Source: Dokdonella immobilis (lineage in GTDB: Bacteria; Pseudomonadota; Gammaproteobacteria; Xanthomonadales; Rhodanobacteraceae). Taken from it: DNA of 64,000 nucleotides. Shown here piece by piece: positions 56,621-64,000 of the stretch. The notes under the pieces are model-generated. The model saw nothing but the letters and a program-made list of their open reading frames with translations, did no database searches and was not told where the DNA came from. How positions within the stretch are numbered: position 1 is the stretch's first letter; each line of letters begins with the position of its first letter. Made by a program: the position numbers and the translations under genes. The DNA lies in NCBI RefSeq assembly GCF_900115085.1, contig NZ_FOVF01000003.1, positions 1 to 64,000 of the forward strand, in the 5' to 3' direction.

Positions 56621-57484
56621 TCAAGGGGCCAGCAAGGCGGTGGGCTTGAGGCGCAGTTCGAACAGCTTCGGCCAGAGCTTGCCGGTGACGAACAGGCGAT
56701 CATGCCTGGCGTCGTAGGCGATGCCGTTGAGCACGTCGACGCCGGGACCGCGGTCGGCGGTGCTGAGCAGGCCGGGCAGGTCGATCTGGGCGATGACCCG
56801 GCCGTTGAGCGGATCGATCACGACGATGCTGTTGCTCTGCCAGACATTGGCGAAGATCCGGCCGCGCACGTATTCCAGCTCGTTGAGATTGGCCAGCGGC
56901 TTGCCCTGGTAGGTCACTTCGAGGGTGCCGATCTGGGCAAAGGTCTTCGGATCCAGGAGGCGCAAAGTCGATGTGCCATCGCTCATGATCAGGCGCTTGC
57001 TGTCATGCGTGATGCCCCAGCCTTCGCCGGTGTAGCTGAAACCGCTGGTCGGCTTGAATGTCTTGAGGTCGTAGACGATGCCCCGTTTGGACTGCCAGGT
57101 GATCTGTATGAGCGAGTGCTTCCAGTCGGTCAGCCCCTCGGCGAAATACTCGGTGGCGACGTTTTCCCGCTGCACGACTTCGCCGCTCTCGAGGACGACC
57201 TTGCGCAGGCTCGAGCGTCCGTTCAGGCCGGTGCTCTCGTAGAGGAAGCCGTCACGGAATATCAGGCCCTGGGTGAACGCGCCGCGATCGTGCGGATAGG
57301 TGTTGACGATCTCGTACTCGAGCACGGCCGGCGGGCGCGCCGCCTCGGTGACCAGCGGCACGTCGCCGTCTGCCGAACAGTACGAACCGGCTACCAGCAG
57401 GATCGGGAACAGGGCGAGGCGGAGCAGACCGCGGGGAGCGGCAGGTTTGCCCGGGCCTGGGGCTGTGCTGGCTTTGGCAGGCAT
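56621..57484 (-). CDS. Glutaminyl-peptide cyclotransferase, beta-propeller type (287 aa)
   Basis: This is a secreted PF05096 protein: a signal peptide or membrane anchor (LLRLALFPILLVAGSYC) and then the propeller landmarks YPHDRGAFTQGLIFRDG, TEYFAEGLTDWKHSL, GEGWGITHDSKRLIMSDG and LNELEYVRGRIFANVW. It converts N-terminal glutamine of peptides to pyroglutamate in the periplasm, using a zinc-independent mechanism with a catalytic Glu in the propeller. Length and motif set are normal. A short lysine-rich gene lies upstream on the same strand. Confidence 0.9.
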   Translation of the reverse strand: MPAKASTAPGPGKPAAPRGLLRLALFPILLVAGSYCSADGDVPLVTEAARPPAVLEYEIVNTYPHDRGAFTQGLIFRDGFLYESTGLNGRSSLRKVVLESGEVVQRENVATEYFAEGLTDWKHSLIQITWQSKRGIVYDLKTFKPTSGFSYTGEGWGITHDSKRLIMSDGTSTLRLLDPKTFAQIGTLEVTYQGKPLANLNELEYVRGRIFANVWQSNSIVVIDPLNGRVIAQIDLPGLLSTADRGPGVDVLNGIAYDARHDRLFVTGKLWPKLFELRLKPTALLAP

Positions 57485-57577
57485 CGAAATCCGGAATAAG
57501 GGACGGGGCTCGTGGCAGGAGGCTCCGCGTTCGCTGCAAACCTTGCGATTGGCAGCGAAGCAGGCCGTGGCGGCAAC

Positions 57578-57679
57578 TTACTTGCTCTTCTTCTTCTCGT
57601 TCTTCTCGGCCCTTTTTTCCTTCAGGGTCTTTGCCGGCTTCTTCTTGTCGCTCTTCTTCTGATCCATACCCTTGGACAT
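57578..57679 (-). CDS. 33-residue lysine-rich small protein
   Basis: The ATG at 57679, with AGAGG 5 bases before it, opens a 33-codon frame. It reads MSKGMDQKKSDKKKPAKTLK followed by a short run rich in Lys, Glu and Arg and ending KKKSK. More than half of the residues are lysine, and the peptide has no hydrophobic segment. Very similar small proteins occur in gammaproteobacteria and may bind nucleic acid or ribosomes, but the role is not known. It is 93 bases upstream of the glutamine-cyclotransferase gene on the same strand. Confidence 0.75.
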   Translation of the reverse strand: MSKGMDQKKSDKKKPAKTLKEKRAEKNEKKKSK

Positions 57680-57830
57680 GACAGCCTCTCTTGCACGCTG
57701 GACGCGCTGGAATGCGACGGTTCCGCCGTCGCTCGGGAAGGTCTTTTTAGCGCTTAATGCCGGGCCTGCATAGGGGCGCCCGGGCCTTGCATGCGCGGCG
57801 GAGGCGCGGTGAATGCCCTAAAATGGGCGG

Positions 57831-58589
57831 ATGATCCTCAATATCGCCGCTTACAAATTCGTCGAAGTCGACGACCCGCAGGCTCTGCGTGAAACCCTGC
57901 ATGACGCAGCCGCCGGGGCCGAGCTGCTTGGCACGGTCCTGGTGGCCCGCGAGGGCCTCAATCTGTTCCTTGCCGGCAGCGAGAGCGGCATCGAATCCCT
58001 GCTGGAGGTGCTCCGGGCCGACCCGCGCTTCGCCGACATCGGCGTCAAGCGCAGCGTCAGCCAGAGCCCGCCGTTCGGTCGGCTCAAGGTCAAGCTCAAG
58101 GACGAAATCATCAGCTTCCGTCGGGATCATGCCGCGCCGCTGGGCGGTCGGGCCCCGGCGGTTGCGCCGCTCGACCTGGCGCGCTGGATCGAACGCGGCG
58201 AGGACGACAGCGGTCGGCGGCTGATCCTGCTCGATACGCGAAACCGCGAGGAGGTCGCGCACGGCACCTTTGCCGGCGCCCTGTGCCTGCCGATCGACCG
58301 CTTCACCGAGTTGCCGGGTGCCATCGCCGGCTGCCGCCAGGCCCTCGAGGGCGCGACCGTGGTCAGCTTCTGCACCGGCGGCATCCGCTGCGAAAAGGCG
58401 GCCCTGTGGATGCGCGCCGAGGGCATGGGGAACGTGCTCCAGCTCGACGGCGGTATCCTCGGCTATTTCGAGGCAGTCGGTGGCCATGGCTATGCCGGGA
58501 ACTGCTTCGTCTTCGACGAGCGCGTTGCGCTCGACGCCGAACTGAAGCCGACGGCGGGCGAACACGCCACGAATCTGCCGGCAAGCTGA
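57831..58589 (+). CDS. trhO: tRNA uridine(34) hydroxylase TrhO-like rhodanese protein (252 aa)
   Basis: The N-terminal half has the TrhO-type domain (MILNIAAYKFVEVDD, LLGTVLVAREGLNLFLAGS). The rhodanese domain follows with LILLDTRNREEVAHG and the active-site loop FCTGGIRCEKAALWM, where Cys is catalytic. TrhO makes the 5-hydroxyuridine at position 34 of some tRNAs. At 252 residues it lacks the ~60-80 residue C-terminal extension of E. coli TrhO. The divergent small lysine-rich gene lies 150 bases away. Confidence 0.88.
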   Translation: MILNIAAYKFVEVDDPQALRETLHDAAAGAELLGTVLVAREGLNLFLAGSESGIESLLEVLRADPRFADIGVKRSVSQSPPFGRLKVKLKDEIISFRRDHAAPLGGRAPAVAPLDLARWIERGEDDSGRRLILLDTRNREEVAHGTFAGALCLPIDRFTELPGAIAGCRQALEGATVVSFCTGGIRCEKAALWMRAEGMGNVLQLDGGILGYFEAVGGHGYAGNCFVFDERVALDAELKPTAGEHATNLPAS

Positions 58590-58626
58590 TCGCGCCTGGA
58601 CAGAACGGCCCCGACGCTGATTCAGC

Positions 58627-61600
58627 TCAGGCGGCCGTGCGTTTTGCCAGCGCCGTGATGATTTCGCGGGCCACGCGCAGGCGTTCAGCCGCGCCTTCCA
58701 GTTGCAGCTTGATGCGCAGCTTGTCCTGGCCGTCCAGCGCATAGACCTTGGGCAGGGTCTGGATCATGCGGATGATGGTCAGCGGGTCGACATTCGGCTT
58801 CGGCGTGAACAGGACCCGGCCGCCGTTGGCGCCGAGTTCGAGCTTGCGGATGCCGAGCGGGGTGGCCAGCAATTTCAGTTCGGTCACCGTGAACAGGTTC
58901 TTGACGGGATCGGGCAGCAGGCCGAAGCGATCGACCATTTCGACCTGCAGCTCGCGCAGCGCGTCCTCGTCGGCCGCGCTCGAAATGCGCTTGTACAGGG
59001 TCAGGCGCGCATTCACGTCGGCCAGGTAGTCGTCCGGAATCAGCGCGGCGAGGTGCAGCTCGATCTCGGCCTCGTGCTCGCTGCTCAGGTCGAAGTCCGG
59101 GACCTTGCCCGACTTCAGCGCGCGCACGGCGCGGTCGAGCATGTCGCGGTACATCGAGAAGCCGATTTCCTCGATCTGGCCGGACTGTTCCTCGCCGAGC
59201 AGTTCGCCGGCGCCTCGGATCTCGAGATCGTGCGTGGCCAGGGTGAAACCGGCACCGAGTTCCTCCAGCGAGGCCAGCGCTTCGAGGCGCTTTTCGGCAT
59301 CGGCGGTGATCGAACGCGTGTCGGGGACGATCAGGAAGGCGTAGGCGCGATGGTGCGAGCGGCCGACCCGTCCGCGCAGCTGGTGCAACTGGGCGAGGCC
59401 GAACTTGTCGGCGCGGTTGATCACGATCGTGTTGGCGCTCGGCACGTCGATGCCGGACTCGATGATGGTCGTGCAGACCATCACGTTGAAGCGCTGCCGG
59501 TAGAAGTCGAGCATGACCTGTTCGAGCTCGCGCTCGGGCATCTGGCCGTGGGCGATGCGGATGCGCGCGTCGGGCACCAGGGCCTCGAGTTCGCGCGCGG
59601 TCTTCTCGATCGTGTCGACTTCGTTGTGCAGGAAGTAGACCTGGCCGCCGCGCTGCAATTCGCGCTGGAAGGCTTCGCGGATCAGGGCCGAGTCCCAGGC
59701 GCCGATGAAGGTCTTCACGGCCAGGCGGTGCGCCGGCGGGGTGGCGATGATCGAAAGGTCGCGCAGGCCGGCCATGGCCATGTTCAGGGTGCGCGGGATC
59801 GGCGTCGCGGTCAGGGTCAGCAGGTCGACCTCGGCGCGCAGCTTCTTCAGCTGCTCCTTCTGGCGCACGCCGAAGCGCTGTTCCTCGTCGACGATGAGCA
59901 GGCCGAGGTCCCTGAAGCGGACATCGGCCTGGAGCAGCTTGTGGGTGCCGATCATGATGTCGATCTGGCCCGCGGCGAGCTTTTCCAGGGCTGCCGCGGT
60001 TTCCTTCTTCGACTTGAACCGCGACAGCACCTCGACGCGCAGCGGCCAGTCGGCCAGGCGATCGCGAAAGTTCTGGAAGTGCTGCTGGGCAAGCAGGGTG
60101 GTCGGGGCGAGGATGCCGACCTGCTTGCCGGCGATCGCGGTGACGAAGGCCGCGCGCAAGGCGACTTCGGTCTTGCCGAAGCCGACGTCGCCGCAGACCA
60201 CGCGGTCCATCGGCCGGGCGCGGGCCAGATCGGCGATGACCGCTTCGATGGCCTGCAACTGGTCCGGCGTTTCCTCGAACGGAAAGGCCGAGGCGAACTG
60301 GTCGTACATGAGCCGGTCGATGGCCAGCGCGGTGCCGGGCCGCGCCTCGCGCTGGGCATAGATCGCCAGCAGCTCCGCGGCGACGTCGCGGACCTTCTCC
60401 GCAGCGCGCTTCTTGGCCCGCTCCCAGGCGTCGCCACCGAGCGAGTGCAGCGGGGCCAGTTCGGGCGCGGTTCCCGAGTAGCGGCTGACCAGTTGCAGCT
60501 GCGACACCGGTACGTAGAGCTTGTCGCCCTTGGCGTATTCGATGGCCAGGAATTCGCCGTCGAGGCCGCCGACGTCGAGCTTGAGCAGGCCCTGGTAGCG
60601 ACCGACGCCGTGGTCGACATGGACGATCGGCGAACCGAGGGCGAGTTCGGTCAGGTCGCGAATGACTGCTTCGGGATCACGCGCCGCACGTTTGCGCCGG
60701 CGGCTTTGCTGGACCCGCTCGCCGAGCAGCTCGCGCTCGGTCAGCACGCTGATTGGCGGTTCGCTCAGGGCGAAGCCCTGTTCGAGCGCGGCCACGGTGA
60801 TCGCGAATCCGGGTCTCTCCGTGCCGCCGAGGAAATCGCGCCACGAGGCGACCGTGGCGATCTGCATGCCGGCCGCACTGACCTGTTCGATCAGCGCTTC
60901 GCGGCGTCCGGCTGACTCGGTTGCGATCAGCACGCGCCCGGGATAGCTGGCGACGAAGCGTTGCAATTCGGCGGCCGGCGCCTCGTCCTTGCGGTTGATC
61001 GGCAGCATCGGCACCGGCTGGGTGCCGAGTTCGATGCCGCGTTCGTCGGCGCCGGTGCCGACCAGATCGATGCGCAGTTGCTGGTTCAGCTGTTCACGCA
61101 GCTGTTGCGCCGACAGGTACAGCTCGGCGACCGGCAGGATCGGTCGCTCGATATCGTGGGCACGCTGCTCATGGCGCTCGCGGGCCTGCCGTTCGAACTG
61201 CTCGCCGGCCTCGAGGGCGCCTTCGGCAACGACGAACAGCGCGCCCGGCGCGAGATAGTCGAACAGCGTTTCGGGCTCGCCGAAGCCGGAGCCGGCGAAG
61301 AACAGCGGCAGGTAGTACTCGATGCCGGCCGGCGCCGTGCCTTCCTTGATGTCCTGATAGAGCGGGCAGCGGCGCGGGTCGATCGGAAAGCGCTCGCGCA
61401 GCGTGTTGCGGAAGTTGCGCGTCGTTTCGTCGGTCAGCGGGAACTCGCGGGCGGGCAGCAGGTGCACGCGCTCGACCTTGTTCGCCGAGCGCTGCGTTTC
61501 CGGATCGAAGGTGCGGATCGAATCGATCTCCTCGTCGAGCAGTTCGATGCGATACGGCTCGGCGCTGCCCATCGGAAAGATGTCGACGATCGCGCCGCGC

Positions 61601-62103
61601 ACGGCGAAATCGCCGGGCTCCTGTACCTGCGGCACATTGCGGTAGCCGGCGCCGCCGAGGCGGCGCTGCTCGGCGGCGAGGTCGAAGCGCTGGCCGTTTT
61701 CGAGAACGAGACTGGTGCCATTGATGTAGCTGCGCGGCGCCAGGCGCTGCATGAGCGTGGCAACCGGCACGACCAGCACGCCGCGGCTCAGGCCGGGCAG
61801 GCGATACAGGGCCGCGACGCGTTGCGAGACGATGTCCGGATGCGGCGCGAACAGGTCGTAGGGCAGGGTTTCCCAGTCGGGGAATTGCAGCACCTCAAGC
61901 CCGGCATCGGCGAATACGGCGATTTCGCCTTCGAGCGAATGCGCGCCGTGGGTATCGCGGGTGACCACGATGACAAGGCCCGGATGCCGGCCCGCGGCTT
62001 CGGCCAGGGCCAGGGCCAGCGAGGAGCCCTGCGGGGTGATCCACTGGCGACGCTGTTTCGCGGTCGCGGGTAGCGTGGTCTTGAAAAGGGTCGGTGGAGT
62101 CAT
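58627..62103 (-). CDS. mfd: Transcription-repair coupling factor (1158 aa)
   Basis: Mfd removes stalled RNA polymerase and recruits UvrA. The full domain order is present: a UvrB-like N-terminus (QFPDWETLPYDLFAPHPDIV), an RNA-polymerase-interacting domain (SPIVHVDHGVGRYQGLLKLD), and RecG-like helicase motifs including Walker A CGDVGFGKTEVALRA, DEEQRFG, TATPIPRTLNMAM and NRADKFGLAQLHQLRGRVGR. The C-terminal TRCF domain completes it. The length is normal. It is a cytoplasmic ATPase, read leftwards and convergent with the TrhO gene. Confidence 0.97.
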   Translation of the reverse strand: MTPPTLFKTTLPATAKQRRQWITPQGSSLALALAEAAGRHPGLVIVVTRDTHGAHSLEGEIAVFADAGLEVLQFPDWETLPYDLFAPHPDIVSQRVAALYRLPGLSRGVLVVPVATLMQRLAPRSYINGTSLVLENGQRFDLAAEQRRLGGAGYRNVPQVQEPGDFAVRGAIVDIFPMGSAEPYRIELLDEEIDSIRTFDPETQRSANKVERVHLLPAREFPLTDETTRNFRNTLRERFPIDPRRCPLYQDIKEGTAPAGIEYYLPLFFAGSGFGEPETLFDYLAPGALFVVAEGALEAGEQFERQARERHEQRAHDIERPILPVAELYLSAQQLREQLNQQLRIDLVGTGADERGIELGTQPVPMLPINRKDEAPAAELQRFVASYPGRVLIATESAGRREALIEQVSAAGMQIATVASWRDFLGGTERPGFAITVAALEQGFALSEPPISVLTERELLGERVQQSRRRKRAARDPEAVIRDLTELALGSPIVHVDHGVGRYQGLLKLDVGGLDGEFLAIEYAKGDKLYVPVSQLQLVSRYSGTAPELAPLHSLGGDAWERAKKRAAEKVRDVAAELLAIYAQREARPGTALAIDRLMYDQFASAFPFEETPDQLQAIEAVIADLARARPMDRVVCGDVGFGKTEVALRAAFVTAIAGKQVGILAPTTLLAQQHFQNFRDRLADWPLRVEVLSRFKSKKETAAALEKLAAGQIDIMIGTHKLLQADVRFRDLGLLIVDEEQRFGVRQKEQLKKLRAEVDLLTLTATPIPRTLNMAMAGLRDLSIIATPPAHRLAVKTFIGAWDSALIREAFQRELQRGGQVYFLHNEVDTIEKTARELEALVPDARIRIAHGQMPERELEQVMLDFYRQRFNVMVCTTIIESGIDVPSANTIVINRADKFGLAQLHQLRGRVGRSHHRAYAFLIVPDTRSITADAEKRLEALASLEELGAGFTLATHDLEIRGAGELLGEEQSGQIEEIGFSMYRDMLDRAVRALKSGKVPDFDLSSEHEAEIELHLAALIPDDYLADVNARLTLYKRISSAADEDALRELQVEMVDRFGLLPDPVKNLFTVTELKLLATPLGIRKLELGANGGRVLFTPKPNVDPLTIIRMIQTLPKVYALDGQDKLRIKLQLEGAAERLRVAREIITALAKRTAA

Positions 62104-62230
62104 GGAACCTGCAGAACGGCAGCGCCGGAAGCGACATGCGCCCGGCGCGGGGCGCGCAGTGTAACGCGACCCTCGGAATTGCGGTGCCGATCAGCCGCGG
62201 CCGATAGGCGCAGTCGCCAGAGTGGCCGAA

Positions 62231-62890
62231 TCAGGTGGTCGTGGCTTCGCCCGAACCATCCATCGGCGCAAGCGCCAGGCTCATGCGCACCAGCCCGGCA
62301 TCGTCGTTTTCCCGCCGCAGGGTGAATCCAAGCTCTTTCGCAAGGGCCAGCATGCGGTTGTTTTCGGCCTGTGTGTCGCCCCAGATTTCGCGCATGCCCG
62401 CGGCCCGGCTGGCTTCGGCCAGGCGCGAAACGAGAAGGCGGCCAAGGCCCTTGCCGGTGAAGTCCGGGTCGACGGCCAGGGCGAACTCGGCGCATTCGGT
62501 CGCCGGGTCGAGATGTACGCGGCCTTCACCGCGAATCTCGGCGCCGTCGGCATCGACCAGGACCAGGGCGATGGTCGCATCGGGGTCGACATCGCACATC
62601 CAGCGGGCGACCGGCTCGGGCAGCTCGGTCAGCGCGTGGAACACCCGCGAACGGACCTGTTCGGGAGTCATCCGACCGAACGCCCGCATCAGCGCCGGCG
62701 CGTCGTCGGGCCGGATCGGGCGCAGCAGCAGATCCTGGCCGTCGTCGGTGGAGACGCGCTCGCCCGACGCGCATGGGCCTGGGGCTTCGCGATACAGCGA
62801 ATGGCTGGGTTGCGGCGGTATGCGCTGGCGTGAACGGTACGGATTCATGCTGGGCCGACTGCGCAGGACGCTGGAGAGTATCGAAATCAT
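62231..62890 (-). CDS. GNAT family N-acetyltransferase (~219 aa)
   Basis: The GNAT core is clear: LLLRPIRPDDAPALMRAFGR at the start, EFALAVDPDFTGKGLGRLLV as the acetyl-CoA loop, and MREIWGDTQAENNRMLALAKELGF as the C-terminal unit. The ~45 residues before it are arginine- and proline-rich. The start is uncertain: ATGs at 62926-62890 and 62848 (MNPYRSRQ) all lack a good ribosome-binding site, and I use 62890. The domain resembles the acetyltransferase module of protein-acetylating enzymes such as PatZ, but without their CoA-synthetase part. Substrate unknown. Confidence 0.82.
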   Translation of the reverse strand: MISILSSVLRSRPSMNPYRSRQRIPPQPSHSLYREAPGPCASGERVSTDDGQDLLLRPIRPDDAPALMRAFGRMTPEQVRSRVFHALTELPEPVARWMCDVDPDATIALVLVDADGAEIRGEGRVHLDPATECAEFALAVDPDFTGKGLGRLLVSRLAEASRAAGMREIWGDTQAENNRMLALAKELGFTLRRENDDAGLVRMSLALAPMDGSGEATTT

Positions 62891-62968
62891 GCCGCCATCG
62901 TGGCCGGCACGATTGGAGCAGACCATCCAATCGCGTTTGCGGGTTGTGCGGTGTTCAGGTTTCCGCGT

Positions 62969-64000
62969 TCAGCCCGGCAAGCTATCCGCATGATTTGCAA
63001 AGGCTTGCAGGCGCTCGAGCACGTCGTCGACCTCGATCAGGTCCATCACGCCGCGGTATTCGAGCTTGCTGCCCCAGGCCAGCTTGTCGGCCGGCTTGCG
63101 CCGGTACTTGCGCGCCGCGGCATCGTAGCGGTCGACGCACCAGCGGCGATCGGAATACGGCCCGGACCGATGCGGATTGCTCGCCGCATGCAGCCCCAGC
63201 ACCGCTGTGCCGACGGCATTGGCCATGTGCATCGGGCCCGAATCGGGTGCCAGCACGAGATCGGCCCGACGCAGCAGGGCCAGCAATTGCTTGAGCGTGT
63301 CCTTGCCGGTCAGGTCGATACAGGGCGAGCGCATGTGCGAGAGGATTTCATCGGCGAATTCGCGCTCGAACTCGCTCGGACCACCACACAGGACGACCCG
63401 CCAGTCGAGTTCGTACATGGCGTGGTCGGCGACCGCGGCGTAGCGCTCCGGCCGCCAGTTGCGCAGCCGGTGGCTCGAGGTCGGGCTGATCAGCAGGGTC
63501 CGCCGCCCACGCGGCAAGTGGCGGTCGGCGAATTCCTCGGCCTCGGCGGGGATCGGGATGTCCCAGCGCACGTGCTCCTGCTTGAGCCCAAGCGGTTCGA
63601 GGAAGCTGGCCATCGCATCGAGCACGTGTTCGCCGCTGCGCGCCGGGATCCGGCAATTGATGAACAGCCGGTGCAGGTCCTTGGAGCGCGCCCAGTCGTA
63701 GCCGATCCGCAGCGGCGACTTCACGAGCAGGCTGAGCAGGTTCGAGCGCAAAGCCACCTGCATGTGCAGTAGCGCGTCGAAGCGCCGACCGCCCAGTTTC
63801 TCGCGCACTGCGCGAAAACCCTCGCGCTTGGCCGCCTTGTCGAAGACGATGAACTCGATGCCCGGCAGATCGCCGACGACACGGTGTTCGAGCTTGCCGA
63901 TGATCCAGGTGATCCGCGTGTCCGGCCAGGCGGCCTGCAAGGTATGCACGAGCGGGACCACGTGGGTGACGTCGCCGATGGCCGATGTGCGCAGGATGCA
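62969..64000 (-). CDS. Heptosyltransferase, glycosyltransferase family 9 (5'-incomplete)
   Basis: The frame is open from the right edge (64000), where it reads ILRTSAIGDVTHVVPLVHTL, the typical N-terminal start of ADP-heptose:LPS heptosyltransferases. It then gives LPRGRRTLLISPTSSHRLRN and DLVLAPDSGPMHMANAVGT near the donor-binding site. It transfers heptose from ADP-heptose to the lipopolysaccharide core in the cytoplasm, at the inner face of the membrane. WaaC/WaaF-type genes cannot be told apart from the visible part. Only a few N-terminal codons are missing. Confidence 0.88.
   Translation of the reverse strand, partial: CILRTSAIGDVTHVVPLVHTLQAAWPDTRITWIIGKLEHRVVGDLPGIEFIVFDKAAKREGFRAVREKLGGRRFDALLHMQVALRSNLLSLLVKSPLRIGYDWARSKDLHRLFINCRIPARSGEHVLDAMASFLEPLGLKQEHVRWDIPIPAEAEEFADRHLPRGRRTLLISPTSSHRLRNWRPERYAAVADHAMYELDWRVVLCGGPSEFEREFADEILSHMRSPCIDLTGKDTLKQLLALLRRADLVLAPDSGPMHMANAVGTAVLGLHAASNPHRSGPYSDRRWCVDRYDAAARKYRRKPADKLAWGSKLEYRGVMDLIEVDDVLERLQAFANHADSLPG

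Noticed and set aside
58702-60915. A 737-codon rightward open frame inside mfd
   Set aside because: Antisense shadow of a full-length Mfd with all helicase motifs.

Overview
The window is 64 kb of GC-rich DNA with dense, mostly intact bacterial genes. The gene families point to a gammaproteobacterium of the Xanthomonadales/Lysobacterales type (Rhodanobacteraceae-like). This is inferred from protein style, from the divergent katG/oxyR pair and from two secreted proteins with IPTL-CTERM-like tails. No rRNA or tRNA gene was recognised, so the taxonomic placement is tentative. No CRISPR array, prophage or replication origin was seen.

Bases 1-18,400 are an accessory, scarred region. They hold the remnant of an IS1182-family transposase at the left edge and a frameshifted IS630-family remnant near 4.4-4.7 kb. 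A sulfide/persulfide detoxification cluster runs leftwards from a BigR-like repressor: repressor, TauE/SafE exporter, DUF442 phosphatase-like protein, ETHE1-like persulfide dioxygenase, 1-Cys peroxiredoxin and DUF2892 protein. It is followed by a frame-broken 5'-nucleotidase and a sulfide:quinone-reductase-like flavoprotein. An oxidative-stress block follows: a deletion scar joining two gene remnants, an OxyR-like regulator without the resolving cysteine, a ferritin-like protein with altered ligands, katG and a canonical oxyR. Two copies of a ~121-bp hairpin-forming repeat bracket this block.

Bases 18,400-33,800 hold signalling, transport and envelope genes: a degenerate GGDEF/EAL protein, a MATE pump, a DksA-like zinc protein, a 1035-residue secreted protein with duplicated PKD-PPC modules, a DUF4097 protein, small VOC and DUF3297 proteins, a CLC channel, an esterase and a peroxiredoxin. 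A glutaminase, FNT transporter and APC permease form an apparent operon that resembles glutamine-dependent acid resistance. The permease is broken by a one-base insertion.

Bases 33,800-49,700 hold a VOC-bicupin fusion, a translationally coupled ATP-grasp/alpha-E/transglutaminase operon, a DUF1223 protein, a periplasmic methyltransferase-like protein, a hydrolase/DUF2254 pair, DUF2652, ChaC, a nitroreductase, two IPTL-CTERM-like secreted proteins, a DUF4139 protein and a TRIC-type channel. Bases 49,700-64,000 look like ordinary chromosome: serA divergent from a D-2-hydroxyglutarate dehydrogenase, a GST, trxC coupled to a tiny cysteine-rich protein, a YkgJ protein, methyltransferase, RIO kinase, glutamine cyclotransferase, a 33-residue lysine-rich protein, TrhO, Mfd, a GNAT protein and a heptosyltransferase that runs off the right edge.
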